In this document: piece by piece, positions 1 to 8,168 of the stretch
Position numbering within the stretch: position 1 is the stretch's first letter
Layout: each line of letters opens with the position of its first letter
From: Rhodocyclales bacterium
GTDB taxonomy: Bacteria > Pseudomonadota > Gammaproteobacteria > Burkholderiales > Rhodocyclaceae
DNA length: 64,000 bases
Assembly: GCA_016183655.1 (NCBI GenBank)
Contig: JACPEH010000009.1
Coordinates: 108,353 to 172,352 of the forward strand
Reading direction: 5' to 3'
Made by a program: the position numbers and the translations under genes
The notes under the pieces: generated by a model
What the model saw: the letters and a program-made list of their open reading frames with translations, nothing else
The model's database searches: none
Told to the model about the DNA's origin: nothing

Positions 1-194
1 CGCTGGCGCTGCATGGCACGTCCGGGCTGATGGCGACGGTGCCGTTCGTCGTATATGGAATGTTCCGCTACCTCTACCGCCTGCACCGCCACGCCGGCGG
101 CGGCGACCCGGCGGTCGACCTGCTCACCGACCGCCACCTGCTGGTCGCCGGTGGCGGCTGGCTGCTCGCGGTCGTCTGGATCCTGGCCGGCTAG
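1..194 (+). CDS. Decaprenyl-phosphate phosphoribosyltransferase (UbiA family), C-terminal fragment
   Basis: Only the last 63 codons are inside the window; the reading frame enters at base 3 and stops at TAG 192-194. The fragment has the ending typical of UbiA-family 5-phosphoribosyl-1-pyrophosphate:decaprenyl-phosphate transferases: a PFVVYGMFRYLYRLH segment, then GGDPAVDLLTDRHLL and a final hydrophobic helix. The family is an integral inner-membrane enzyme that makes decaprenylphosphoryl-5-phosphoribose, precursor of decaprenylphosphoryl-arabinose. This fits the DprE1/DprE2-like genes at 41707-43737, although they are 41 kb away. The family assignment is from motif memory of the C-terminus only; another UbiA-like prenyltransferase is the alternative. 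Confidence 0.7.
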   Translation, partial: LALHGTSGLMATVPFVVYGMFRYLYRLHRHAGGGDPAVDLLTDRHLLVAGGGWLLAVVWILAG

Positions 195-323
195 CCGCGG
201 CGGCGCGCCCGCGACCAGCACCGCGCGCGGGCACTACAATGGCGGCAGGCGCGGGCAAGCACAATATTTCCGACGGCGGCCGCGATGGCTGCGTTCGCCG
301 CCGATGCGATACCAGGGGGGCGG

Positions 324-1982
324 ATGGCACCAGAGGGCGATGACTCGGTCGGAACGGAGCAGACGGCACGCCTGTTCCATTGCAGCCTGCTCTGGCCGCT
401 GCAGCTCGAACCGCTGGCCACCGACGAAATCGGCGGGCGCCACTGGGAGGTGCTGGCGGCCCGGCAGGACCACCCGTGGCGGCGCATCGACGACGAATTC
501 ACCGCCGACCCGGCGCAGTTCCGCGAGCGCCACTACCGCGAGTTCGTCTCCTTCCTGCCCTACGTCCAGCGTTTCCTCTACGGCGAAGGGCGCTCCCGCC
601 AGCAGCGTCCGGGCGACCCGGCCGGCGATTCGCCGGTGTATGTGTTCCGCCGCAAGGACGTCACGGGGCTGCGCCTGACGCTGCGTCCCGGCGCCGCGCC
701 GGTCGAGTTGCGCATCGTGCACCTCGACCTCTACTTCTTCCACGACCTCGACGTCGTCGTCCTCAATCTGGAGTTCGCCGCCGAGGATCTGCCGCTGGCG
801 ACGGCGCGCGACATCCTCTTCCGCTTCGGCCGCGCCTATCCGTCGGGCTGGGACGAGCAGGGCCTGGGCATGCACAACGCCCACCTCGCCGAATGGATCG
901 GCGCCGACGGCGAGGTGCTGGCGGCTTCCGATTCGGAGCGGCGCACGAAATTCCTCGAATACGTCTGCGAGCATCGCAGCCCCTGCATCACCGGACACTG
1001 GGCCTGGCTGCTGCAGCCGCTGGTGCTGGCGCATTCCGACGCCGCCGGCGAGTTGCGCTACCGCCTGATCGAGTACCACCGCATGCCGGCGATGGCCTAT
1101 CTGGCGGTCGACGACCCGCGCGCCCTGGGCCGCGACGACTGGGTGTGCATCGGCCTGGCGACGGTGCTGCACCCGGACGAGGCGCTGCCGGCGAACGATC
1201 CGCAGGTGCGCGAGTTCATGGCGCGCTACTGCCAGGACCGCTACTGGCTGGACTCGGCGGAGGGACCGAACACCCGCTTCATCTGCACCGGCAGCTTCCT
1301 CGCCGTGGTCGGCGACGCCCGCGACCCCTACTTCGTCGACACCGAGCGCGGCGTCCTTGCGCAGTTCCGCCACCAGCACTTCGTCGTCTTCCTCGTCGCC
1401 CACCTGCACCGGGCGTCGCTGCTGGTCTTTTCCGAAATCCTCGTCGACGCGGTCAATGACCTCGACATCCGCGACGACAGCTCGGTGCGCCGTTTCAAGC
1501 GCCGCATCCGCGCCAATTTCGAGACCTTCCTGCGCTTCACGCATCGCTACTGGTTCCACGAGCTGTCCGAGCGGCCGCAACTGCAGGGCATGTTCCGCCT
1601 GTGCGCCAACCACCTGCGCAACGACGAACTCTACGACGAAGTCCGCGACGAGATCCGCGAGATGAGCCTCTATCTCGACAGCGACTCGCAGCGCCGGCAG
1701 TCGAACATGGTCATCCGCCTCACCGTGATCACCATTTTCGGCCTGATCGCCACCGTCACCACTGGCTATTTCGGCATGAACATCATCCCCTTCATCGAGG
1801 GGGCGCCGCTCAGCCGCGTGTTCCACGGCGTCGCCGCGACGCTGGTCTTCGTCGGCCTGATCATGTTCGCGGTGGCCAAGTCGAAGCGCCTGTCCGACTT
1901 CCTCGAAGTGCTGGCCGACGAGCGGGTCGGCCTGTTCGGCAAGCTCGCCGCCTTCGCCCGCGTCTTCGGCGGCGGCCGCTGA
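324..1982 (+). CDS. CorA-like divalent cation transporter family protein
   Basis: Protein of 552 residues. Two hydrophobic segments near the C-terminus flank a YFGMNI sequence, matching the GMN signature of CorA Mg2+ channels (first helix ending in GMN, short periplasmic loop, second helix), followed by a short basic tail. The roughly 450 residues before the membrane part would be cytoplasmic, which is longer than classical CorA (about 316 residues), so it belongs to a divergent branch and the ion is not known. The ATG at 324 is chosen because a G-rich Shine-Dalgarno stretch lies just before it; an upstream ATG at 285 in frame lacks one. It stands alone, convergent with the signalling gene downstream. 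Confidence 0.72.
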   Translation: MAPEGDDSVGTEQTARLFHCSLLWPLQLEPLATDEIGGRHWEVLAARQDHPWRRIDDEFTADPAQFRERHYREFVSFLPYVQRFLYGEGRSRQQRPGDPAGDSPVYVFRRKDVTGLRLTLRPGAAPVELRIVHLDLYFFHDLDVVVLNLEFAAEDLPLATARDILFRFGRAYPSGWDEQGLGMHNAHLAEWIGADGEVLAASDSERRTKFLEYVCEHRSPCITGHWAWLLQPLVLAHSDAAGELRYRLIEYHRMPAMAYLAVDDPRALGRDDWVCIGLATVLHPDEALPANDPQVREFMARYCQDRYWLDSAEGPNTRFICTGSFLAVVGDARDPYFVDTERGVLAQFRHQHFVVFLVAHLHRASLLVFSEILVDAVNDLDIRDDSSVRRFKRRIRANFETFLRFTHRYWFHELSERPQLQGMFRLCANHLRNDELYDEVRDEIREMSLYLDSDSQRRQSNMVIRLTVITIFGLIATVTTGYFGMNIIPFIEGAPLSRVFHGVAATLVFVGLIMFAVAKSKRLSDFLEVLADERVGLFGKLAAFARVFGGGR

Positions 1983-2036
1983 ACGTTACGCGAATGCCGC
2001 GACGCGGCTCGCGCAGCGGATTTGCCCAGAAAGCGC

Positions 2037-4838
2037 TCAGGCCGGAACGGCCCGCGGCTTGATGACCGCGTCGTAGTAGCGAAAGGCGTCCCTGATCTGC
2101 TCGCGCAGCTGATCCTCTTCCCATGGTTTGGTCAGGAACTTGTACAGCGCGCCCTCGTTGACCGCGTTCGTGACCGTTTCGAGATCGGTATAGCCGGAGA
2201 AGATGATGCGTACCGTGTCCGGGTGAAGCTCCTTGACCCGGCGCAGGAAGTCGGTGCCATTCATTTCCGGCATGCGCTGGTCGGAAAGGATGACCTGGAC
2301 GGCATTCGTGGCCAGCAACTCCAGCCCCTCGCCGGCGCTGCCGGCGGTGATAACGCGATACGCCTCGCGGCGCAGCAGGCGCTTGACCGAAGACAGGATG
2401 CTGGGCTCGTCGTCGACCACCAGCAGCGTATGCGCGCCCGATAGCCCGGCAAGTTCGTTGCTGCCGGGAAGCGATTTTCCTTCGCGCAGCAGCTCGGAAA
2501 GGGCATCGGCGGCAAGTGGCCGGCTGAAGTAGTAGCCCTGCATCTCGTCGCAACCGTTCTGCCGCAGATAACCCAGTTGCGCCGCGTTTTCCACCCCTTC
2601 CGCCACCACCTTGAGCCGCATGCGGTGCCCGAGCATGATGATCGAGTTGGCGATGGAAGCGGCGTTCGGTTCGCTGACGAGGTCGGCGACAAAGGCACGG
2701 TCGATCTTCACGGTATCGATCGGAAAACGGCTCAGGTAGCCGAGGCTTGAGTAGCCGGTGCCGAAATCGTCGAGCGAGAGCTTGACGCCGAGCTGCTTCA
2801 GGTCGCGCAATTGCATCACGGCATCGTCCGGACTCTCCATCAGCATGCTCTCGGTCAGTTCGAGCTCCAGATGTTGCGCCGCGACGCCGTGCCGTTGCAG
2901 CGCCTGGGCGACGACCGACTTGAGGTCGCCCGCCCGCAGCTGGTGCGCCGACACGTTGACGGCGACGCGAATGTCGGAAAAGCCCTGCTGCAGCCAGTCC
3001 CGGATCTGGCGGCAGGCGCTGTCGATGACCCAGGCGCCGATGCCGACGATGAGGCCGGTTTTTTCCGCCAGCGGAATGAAGTCCAGCGGGGCGACCAAAG
3101 CGTGCCCCGACCGCTGCCAGCGCAGCAAGGCCTCCACCCCGCTGACCCGGCCGCTCTGCAGATCGACCTTGGGCTGGTAGTGGAGGACCAGCTCGTTGCG
3201 CTCGACCGCTTGCCGCAACGCCGCTTCCAATTCGATCCGTGCGAGCGCGCCGGCATTGAGGTCCTCGGTGTAGAAGCGGAACTGGCTGTAGCCCTGTTGT
3301 TTGGCGCGATTCACCGCCGTGGCGGCGTTCTTGAGCAGCGCCTCGGCCGTCGTTCCGCCGCTCGGATGGACCGCCACCCCGAGGCTTGCCGTCAGCCCGA
3401 TCTCGCGGCCGTCGATCGTGAACGGCTCGGTGAAAGCGGCCTGGACCTTGCACAACAGCAGGTCGATGTCCTCGTCGCAGCCGAGGGCGGCGGCGGCCAG
3501 CGCGAAGCGATCGCCGTCCAGGCGGGCCACCGTGTCGCCGGCGCCGGCGCAGGCGAGCAGGCGCCGGCCGACGTCGCCGAGCAGTTGGTCGCCGGCCAGA
3601 TGGCCGAGCGATTCGTTAACCGCGGCGAATCGGTCGACGTCGACGACGAGCACCGCCAGCCGTCGCTGCGCCTGCTCGCTCAGGGCGATCACCTGGCCCA
3701 GCCGGTTGCTCAGCAGGTGGCGGTTGGCCAGGTGGGTTACCGCATCGTAGTCGGCCAGATAATCGAGCTGGGCCTGGGCCTTGCGCCGTGCCTCCTCGCG
3801 CCTCAAGGCGACCATGCCGTAGGCGAGGTCGGCCGCCAGTTCTTCAAGGAGCTGCATTTCCTCGGTGTCGAAGGCATTCTCGACCGGAGCGTAGATCGAG
3901 AGGGCGCCGAGCACCGTCTCGCCGTCCCGCAGCGGCAGGGCGATCGACGAGGCATAGCCGTTGGCGAGCGCCGCGTCCCGCCACGGCGCGAACTGCGGGT
4001 CGGTGAGCAGCCGGCGGCAGACCACCGTTCGCCGTTCGCGGATGGCGGTCCCGGTCGGTCCGTGCCCCAGTTCCGTGTCGGCCCAGACAATGCGGATCCG
4101 GGCGAGGTAATCGCCGTCGCCGCCGGCATGGGCCACCGGCCGCACGGTTTTCGCCGCGTCGTGCTCGGCGTAGCCGACCCACGCCAGCCGGTAGCCGCCG
4201 TGCTCGACCAGCTTGGCGCAGATGTCGGTCAGCAACTCCGGCTCGCTGCTCGCACGGACCAGGGCCTGGTTGCATGCGGACAGCACTTTCAGCGTGCGGT
4301 TGAGGCGCTGCAGTTCGGTTTCGACCCGGCGCCGCTCGGAGATGTCGCGCACGATGCTGGTGATCAGGCGCTCGCCGGCCGCTTCGACCGGGCTCAGGCT
4401 GATATCGACGGCGAGCTCCGAGCCGTCCTTGCGGCGCAACTGGATTTGCGACAGCTCGCCCATCATGCACGAACGGCCTGCTGCATAAAGTGCTTGGCAG
4501 CGCGCTGCGTGGCCGTGGCGATGGGGCTCCGGGACCAGAGCCTCGATCTGCTGCCCGAGCAGTTCCTCGCGGCCGTAACCGGAGATCGCTTCGGCCTGAC
4601 GATTCATCATCACGATGCGCCCTTCGGCATCCGAAACGACGATGCCGTCGGCGGCGGATTCGAAAATGGCGCGCAATTTCTTTTCGCTGTCGCGCAGCAG
4701 CGCATCGATCCGGCGCACTGCCTCGTCGCCGCTGCCGGCGATTCCCAGCACTTCGACCCCGAGCGCCCGCATGCGCTCCTGAAGATCGCTGGCGGCGGCA
4801 GCGTCATCATCGAGGATCAGCACTCTTGCGTGGCTCAT
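2037..4838 (-). CDS. PAS-GAF-GGDEF-EAL-REC signalling protein with truncated N-terminal receiver
   Basis: Protein of 933 residues, cytoplasmic, no membrane helices. Domains in order: the first third of a receiver domain (RVLILDDD, about residues 5-44) that breaks off before the phospho-acceptor aspartate; PAS (about 50-175); GAF (about 190-340); GGDEF (about 355-510) with the signature degraded to RLDGDRF; EAL (about 525-775) with EALLRW, DDFGTGYSS and KVVAEGVE intact; and a complete RpfG-like receiver at the C-terminus (LLVVDDE, SDQRMPEMNG, FLTKPW). The GGDEF is probably not a cyclase and may bind GTP, while the EAL looks competent to hydrolyse c-di-GMP. Start at 4838 is preceded by an AGGGAGA ribosome-binding site; an in-frame ATG 14 codons upstream is less good. 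Input signal unknown. Confidence 0.85.
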   Translation of the reverse strand: MSHARVLILDDDAAAASDLQERMRALGVEVLGIAGSGDEAVRRIDALLRDSEKKLRAIFESAADGIVVSDAEGRIVMMNRQAEAISGYGREELLGQQIEALVPEPHRHGHAARCQALYAAGRSCMMGELSQIQLRRKDGSELAVDISLSPVEAAGERLITSIVRDISERRRVETELQRLNRTLKVLSACNQALVRASSEPELLTDICAKLVEHGGYRLAWVGYAEHDAAKTVRPVAHAGGDGDYLARIRIVWADTELGHGPTGTAIRERRTVVCRRLLTDPQFAPWRDAALANGYASSIALPLRDGETVLGALSIYAPVENAFDTEEMQLLEELAADLAYGMVALRREEARRKAQAQLDYLADYDAVTHLANRHLLSNRLGQVIALSEQAQRRLAVLVVDVDRFAAVNESLGHLAGDQLLGDVGRRLLACAGAGDTVARLDGDRFALAAAALGCDEDIDLLLCKVQAAFTEPFTIDGREIGLTASLGVAVHPSGGTTAEALLKNAATAVNRAKQQGYSQFRFYTEDLNAGALARIELEAALRQAVERNELVLHYQPKVDLQSGRVSGVEALLRWQRSGHALVAPLDFIPLAEKTGLIVGIGAWVIDSACRQIRDWLQQGFSDIRVAVNVSAHQLRAGDLKSVVAQALQRHGVAAQHLELELTESMLMESPDDAVMQLRDLKQLGVKLSLDDFGTGYSSLGYLSRFPIDTVKIDRAFVADLVSEPNAASIANSIIMLGHRMRLKVVAEGVENAAQLGYLRQNGCDEMQGYYFSRPLAADALSELLREGKSLPGSNELAGLSGAHTLLVVDDEPSILSSVKRLLRREAYRVITAGSAGEGLELLATNAVQVILSDQRMPEMNGTDFLRRVKELHPDTVRIIFSGYTDLETVTNAVNEGALYKFLTKPWEEDQLREQIRDAFRYYDAVIKPRAVPA

Positions 4839-5190
4839 GATTGGTCTCCCTGTCTCCCCGCCGCTCGTGTGGCAGTTCATGCCGCCATTTTTCTGCGGAT
4901 TGTTGCCTATGTCATCGTAGCAGCCGCGTGGAGCAGGTGAAAGCTCTGCGTTCCGGCAAGCCAGGGAGCCCCGTCGATGTCGCCCGTTGGCACGACGAGC
5001 TTGAGCGCTTGCCGCGCAGGCATGCGGCAGATGATGTTTTCACCGGGGTCTCGGCGACCGGCCGATGCCGCCTGTCGGTCGCAGCCGCCGAATCCAACGC
5101 AAGCCGCCAGTCCGATGGGCACCTGCTGAATTCCGGCAAGCTGCCCGAGGGCGCGCTGGTTACTCAGGCGCCCCCCAAGAGTACTTGTTC
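4839..5190. other. Intergenic stretch without a recognisable gene
   Basis: About 350 bases between the start of the signalling gene and the adenosyltransferase. Short open frames exist on both strands, but none has a convincing ribosome-binding site, a recognisable motif, or a match to any family I know. The part next to 4839 must contain the signalling gene's promoter. I see nothing else. Confidence 0.5.
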
Positions 5191-5212
5191 GTGAAGGGCT
5201 CACGCCCTTCAC
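5191..5212 (-). terminator. Hairpin just downstream of the adenosyltransferase gene
   Basis: Perfect inverted repeat GTGAAGGGC / GCCCTTCAC with a 4-base loop, directly abutting the stop codon of the minus-strand gene at 5213. There is no T-run after it on the minus strand, so it may stabilise the 3' end or work with Rho rather than act as a classical intrinsic terminator. Confidence 0.5.
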
Positions 5213-5764
5213 TCAGGCGTTCTTGCGCTGGATCCAGAGGACGTCGCCGCGGCCGCCGGCGACGTTGAGGTAGCGGCCGAGGATGAAGAGAAGGTCGGAG
5301 AGGCGGTTGAGGTAGCGGCGGATGTTGTCGGCCACCGTTTCCTGCGCGGCGAGCGCGACGACGCTGCGTTCGGCGCGGCGGGCGACGGTGCGCGCGAGGT
5401 GCGCCAGCGCCGCCGGGCGGGTGCCGCCGGGGAGGATGAATTCCTTCAGGCGCGGCAGGTTTTCGTTGAAGTCCTCGACCTGCTGCTCCAGGCGTAGCAC
5501 CTGCGCCTCGCTGACCAGCGTCATGCCCGGGCAGCACAGCTCGCCGCCGAGGTCGAACAGGTCGTTCTGGATGCCGAGCAGCGCGTCGCGCACGTCGTCC
5601 GGCAGTTCCTCGGCGAGCAGCACGCCGAGGGTCGAGTTCAGTTCGTCGACTTCGCCCAGCGCGTCGATGCGCGGGCTGTCCTTGCCGATGCGGCTGCCGT
5701 CGCCGAGGCCGGTGGTGCCGGCGTCGCCGGTGCGGGTGACGATTTTCGAGAGGCGGTTGCCCAT
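5213..5764 (-). CDS. pduO: ATP:cob(I)alamin adenosyltransferase, PduO type
   Basis: 183 residues, the usual length of PduO-type adenosyltransferases (MMAB family), which transfer the adenosyl group of ATP to cob(I)alamin to make coenzyme B12. Visible family signatures are the N-terminal TRTGDAGTTGLGDG ATP-binding loop, ALGEVDELNS, the central LPGGT motif and the C-terminal RYLNRLSDLLF helix. The ATG at 5764 follows an AGGAAACG ribosome-binding site; a longer frame begins 15 codons earlier without one. It is divergent from hydroxypyruvate isomerase. No cobalamin riboswitch is evident in the 95-base gap. Users of adenosylcobalamin are not in this window. Confidence 0.92.
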   Translation of the reverse strand: MGNRLSKIVTRTGDAGTTGLGDGSRIGKDSPRIDALGEVDELNSTLGVLLAEELPDDVRDALLGIQNDLFDLGGELCCPGMTLVSEAQVLRLEQQVEDFNENLPRLKEFILPGGTRPAALAHLARTVARRAERSVVALAAQETVADNIRRYLNRLSDLLFILGRYLNVAGGRGDVLWIQRKNA

Positions 5765-5859
5765 TTTTCGTTTCCTGTCAGAATGCGGAGGGCTGCCGGA
5801 AACAGACAAAATGCGGGCCGGCAGATTCGAAGCTGCGAATTATATCGGAGGGATTCGCG

Positions 5860-6684
5860 ATGCCCCGTTTTTGCGCCAACCTTGGTTTCCTGTTCACCGA
5901 AGCTGCTTTCCCGGATCGTTTCGAACGCGCCGCCCGCGCCGGGTTTCAGGGAGTCGAATACATGTCCCCGTACGACTACCCGGCCGCCGAGCTGGCGCGG
6001 CTGCTGCGGGAGAATGGCCTGCAGCAGGTGCTGTTCAACCTGCCGGCCGGCGACTGGGCGGCGGGGGAGCGCGGGCTGGCGGCGCTGCCGGGGCGCGAGG
6101 CGGAGTTCCGCGCCGGGGTCGAGCTGGCGATCGACTACGCCCGCCAGCTCGGCTGCACGCAGGTGAATGCGCTGGCCGGCATTCCGCTGGCGGGCAGCGA
6201 CAGGAACGAGGTGCGCACGACGCTGATCGCCAACCTGCGTGACGCCGCGCCGCGGCTGGCGGCGGCCGGCATCCGGCTGCTCGTCGAGCCGATCAACAGC
6301 CGCATCGACATGCCGGGTTTCTGGCTCGACACGCCGAAGAAGGCGCTGTCGCTGATCGAATCCGTCGGCGAGCCGAACCTCTGGCTGCAATACGACGTCT
6401 ATCACGCGCAGGTCATGGAAGGCGACCTGGCGCGCACGATCGCGGCCAACATCGACCGCATCGCGCACGTGCAGATCGCCGACAACCCGGGGCGGAACGA
6501 GCCGGGAACGGGGGAGGTCAACTACCCCTATCTGTTCGCCCTGCTCGACCGCATCGGCTATGCCGGCTGGGTCGGTTGCGAATACCGCCCGCTGGCGGGC
6601 AGCGAGGCCGGGTTGGGCTGGCTGAAGGGGGTGGCGGCGGCGCCCCCGGCAGCGGCCCGCGAGGCGGCGCTGGCGACGGGCTGA
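5860..6684 (+). CDS. hyi: Hydroxypyruvate isomerase
   Basis: 274 residues; TIM-barrel sugar isomerase family (AP endonuclease 2-like). It interconverts hydroxypyruvate and tartronate semialdehyde in glyoxylate metabolism. Family features include the opening FCANLGFLF, the VEPIN-R metal-site strand (LLVEPINSRIDMPGF), LQYDVYHAQ and HVQIADNPGRNEPGTGE with acidic/His metal ligands, and GCEYRP near the end. A CGGAGGG ribosome-binding site precedes the ATG. The glycolate oxidase operon 1.5 kb downstream produces glyoxylate, which gives a plausible common pathway, although glyoxylate carboligase is not in the window. Confidence 0.88.
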   Translation: MPRFCANLGFLFTEAAFPDRFERAARAGFQGVEYMSPYDYPAAELARLLRENGLQQVLFNLPAGDWAAGERGLAALPGREAEFRAGVELAIDYARQLGCTQVNALAGIPLAGSDRNEVRTTLIANLRDAAPRLAAAGIRLLVEPINSRIDMPGFWLDTPKKALSLIESVGEPNLWLQYDVYHAQVMEGDLARTIAANIDRIAHVQIADNPGRNEPGTGEVNYPYLFALLDRIGYAGWVGCEYRPLAGSEAGLGWLKGVAAAPPAAAREAALATG

Positions 6685-6688
6685 GCGC

Positions 6689-7174
6689 CTACCAGAACTT
6701 CCACCACCACTTCTTTTTCTTCATCGTCGCGTCCACTTCCTCGGTCCACGCCGTGTATTTCTGCAGGCCGGCCTTCTGGAAGTGGGCGCCGAAGCGCTTG
6801 TCGCTGTCGTTGATGTGCTGCGTCAGCCAGGTCTTCAGGAAGTGCAGCAGCTCGAAGGTGATCGTCGCGTTTTCGTTGTCGAGCTTGTCCTGCAGGGCGA
6901 CGACCTGGGCGATCAGTTCCTCGTGCTGCGCCTTGTGGATCTCGAAGCCGGGGTAGTGCGTCAGGCGCATCAGGCTTTCTTCGAGCAGGAAGTGCGTGCG
7001 GGTGTATTCGGCGAGGCGGTCGAGGATCTCGCGCGAGGTGGCCTTGCCGCGGTGCCCGCGGATGGCCTCGTGCAGCTGGTTGAGCAGGTCGACCAGGACC
7101 CGGTGCTGCTCGTCGATTTCCTGGATGTTGATGCTGAAGTCGTCGGACCAGTGAAACAGATCGGTGGTGCTCAT
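6689..7174 (-). CDS. Bacteriohaemerythrin with Lys/Trp-rich C-terminal tail
   Basis: 161 residues, a single haemerythrin domain that binds O2 (or senses O2/NO) at a non-haem di-iron site. All seven expected ligands are visible: H24 (DEQH), H61 and E65 (HFLLEE), H80 and H84 (HKAQH), H120 and D125 (HINDSD). The protein ends in an unusual lysine/tryptophan run, KKKKWWWKFW, beyond the four-helix bundle. It is monocistronic and convergent with hyi, with 4 bases between them. A perfect FNR-type box lies about 73 bases upstream of the start codon, so induction under low oxygen is expected. Confidence 0.93.
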   Translation of the reverse strand: MSTTDLFHWSDDFSINIQEIDEQHRVLVDLLNQLHEAIRGHRGKATSREILDRLAEYTRTHFLLEESLMRLTHYPGFEIHKAQHEELIAQVVALQDKLDNENATITFELLHFLKTWLTQHINDSDKRFGAHFQKAGLQKYTAWTEEVDATMKKKKWWWKFW

Positions 7175-7240
7175 GCTGGAACGCTCCCTGAGTGCTTTTG
7201 CTGTTTGCGCAAAAGGGTACGGCTTTGTGCGATCCCGTTT

Positions 7241-7254
7241 TTGATGTGGATCAA
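7241..7254 (-). promoter_or_regulatory. FNR/ANR-type box upstream of the haemerythrin gene
   Basis: TTGATGTGGATCAA is an exact match to the FNR/ANR consensus TTGAT-N4-ATCAA. On the minus strand a TACCCT hexamer (7219-7214) is centred 31 bases downstream, which places the box near -41.5 of a predicted start at about 7206. That is the position of a class II activator site. The opposite gene (GntR regulator, 7404) is also within reach, but the spacing favours the haemerythrin. Confidence 0.75.
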
Positions 7255-7382
7255 GAATCGCCGACCTCCAGCCATATCTGTGTCCGGCCGCGCCCGGTAC
7301 ACTTTGTGCTCAGGCAGTAAATGCACTTGATACTGCACTGTCGCTTCACATCCCCGATGTGTCGGCGTATGATCGTAGTCTA

Positions 7383-7393
7383 TTGTCTGACAA
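7383..7393. promoter_or_regulatory. FadR-subfamily GntR operator-like palindrome
   Basis: TTGTCTGACAA, a perfect palindrome around a central T, fits the TNGTNNNACNA pattern recognised by FadR-subfamily GntR regulators (LldR, PdhR, GlcC group). It ends 10 bases before the start codon of the GntR gene at 7404, so binding there would repress that gene and possibly the glc operon behind it. Autoregulation is inferred. Confidence 0.5.
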
Positions 7394-7403
7394 CCTGATC
7401 TAT

Positions 7404-8141
7404 ATGCCACTCGAGACCCTCAGCCGCATTCATCGACCGCCGCGCCTCAGCGAGGAAGTGTCGGCCGAACTCGAAGCCCGCATCCAGCGTGGCGACTACG
7501 CGCCCGGCGCACAGCTGCCCACCGAGAAGGTGCTGGCCGAGACCTTCGGCGTCAGTCGCGCCGTCGTCCGCGAAGCGATCGCCCGCCTCAAGGCGGATGG
7601 CCTGATCGAAACCCGCCAGGGTTCCGGCGCCTTCGTTGCGGCCAATCCGAAAAGCCTCAACTTCCGCCTTGCGCCCAGCGGCGAGGACGGCCTGCTGCAC
7701 ATCTTCGAACTGCGCACGATGATCGAAGCGACGGTCGCCGAACTGGCCGCGCGCCGACGCAACGACGACGACATCGCCGCCATGCGCGATGCGCTGCAGC
7801 GCATGGATGCGGCGCTGGCGGGCGAGATCGACGGCTCCGAAGCGGACGACGATTTCCACCTGGCGATCGCCGCCGCGACGCACAACCAGTACGTGCTGCG
7901 CCTGGCCGAGTTCCTCGGCCGCCAGTTCTCCGAGTCGCGGCGCATCGCCTGGGTCGACAATCCGCGCGGCATGGAGTCGCCGCGCGAGGCGCAGCGCGAA
8001 CACTATGCGCTGCTCGACGCGATCGCCGCCGGCAATCCGGCGGCGGCGCGCCAGGCGGCCCATGTGCACCTGCGCGGCGCCGCCGAGCGCGTCGGCATCG
8101 ATCTGCCGACCGACCTCGGCGGCAATTCCGTCGGCAAGTAA
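7404..8141 (+). CDS. GntR-family (FadR subfamily) regulator of the glycolate operon
   Basis: 245 residues. N-terminal winged helix-turn-helix (about residues 10-75, with PTEKVLAETFGVSRAVVREAIARLKADGLI) and a C-terminal all-helical FCD ligand-binding domain (about 90-225) with the metal-site pattern D-x3-H (DDDFHLAIA) and two further histidines (HYALLDAI, HVHLRGA). The family senses carboxylic acids. It lies 27 bases upstream of glcD in the same direction, so it probably controls glcDEF, like E. coli GlcC or LldR; the exact ligand (glycolate or lactate) cannot be read from sequence. ATG 7404 is preferred over an ATG 15 codons upstream because the longer version lacks family similarity and would cover the operator. 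Confidence 0.85.
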   Translation: MPLETLSRIHRPPRLSEEVSAELEARIQRGDYAPGAQLPTEKVLAETFGVSRAVVREAIARLKADGLIETRQGSGAFVAANPKSLNFRLAPSGEDGLLHIFELRTMIEATVAELAARRRNDDDIAAMRDALQRMDAALAGEIDGSEADDDFHLAIAAATHNQYVLRLAEFLGRQFSESRRIAWVDNPRGMESPREAQREHYALLDAIAAGNPAAARQAAHVHLRGAAERVGIDLPTDLGGNSVGK

Positions 8142-8168
8142 CCCGCAACCCCAACCGGGAGTCCGGCC

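Noticed and set aside
4907..5212. Minus-strand frame of 101 codons upstream of the signalling gene
   Set aside because: No ribosome-binding site, no recognisable motif, and its beginning lies in a hairpin; not enough to call a gene.
5765..5859. Possible cobalamin riboswitch upstream of pduO
   Set aside because: The gap to the divergent hyi gene is only 95 bases and no B12-box-like sequence is seen.
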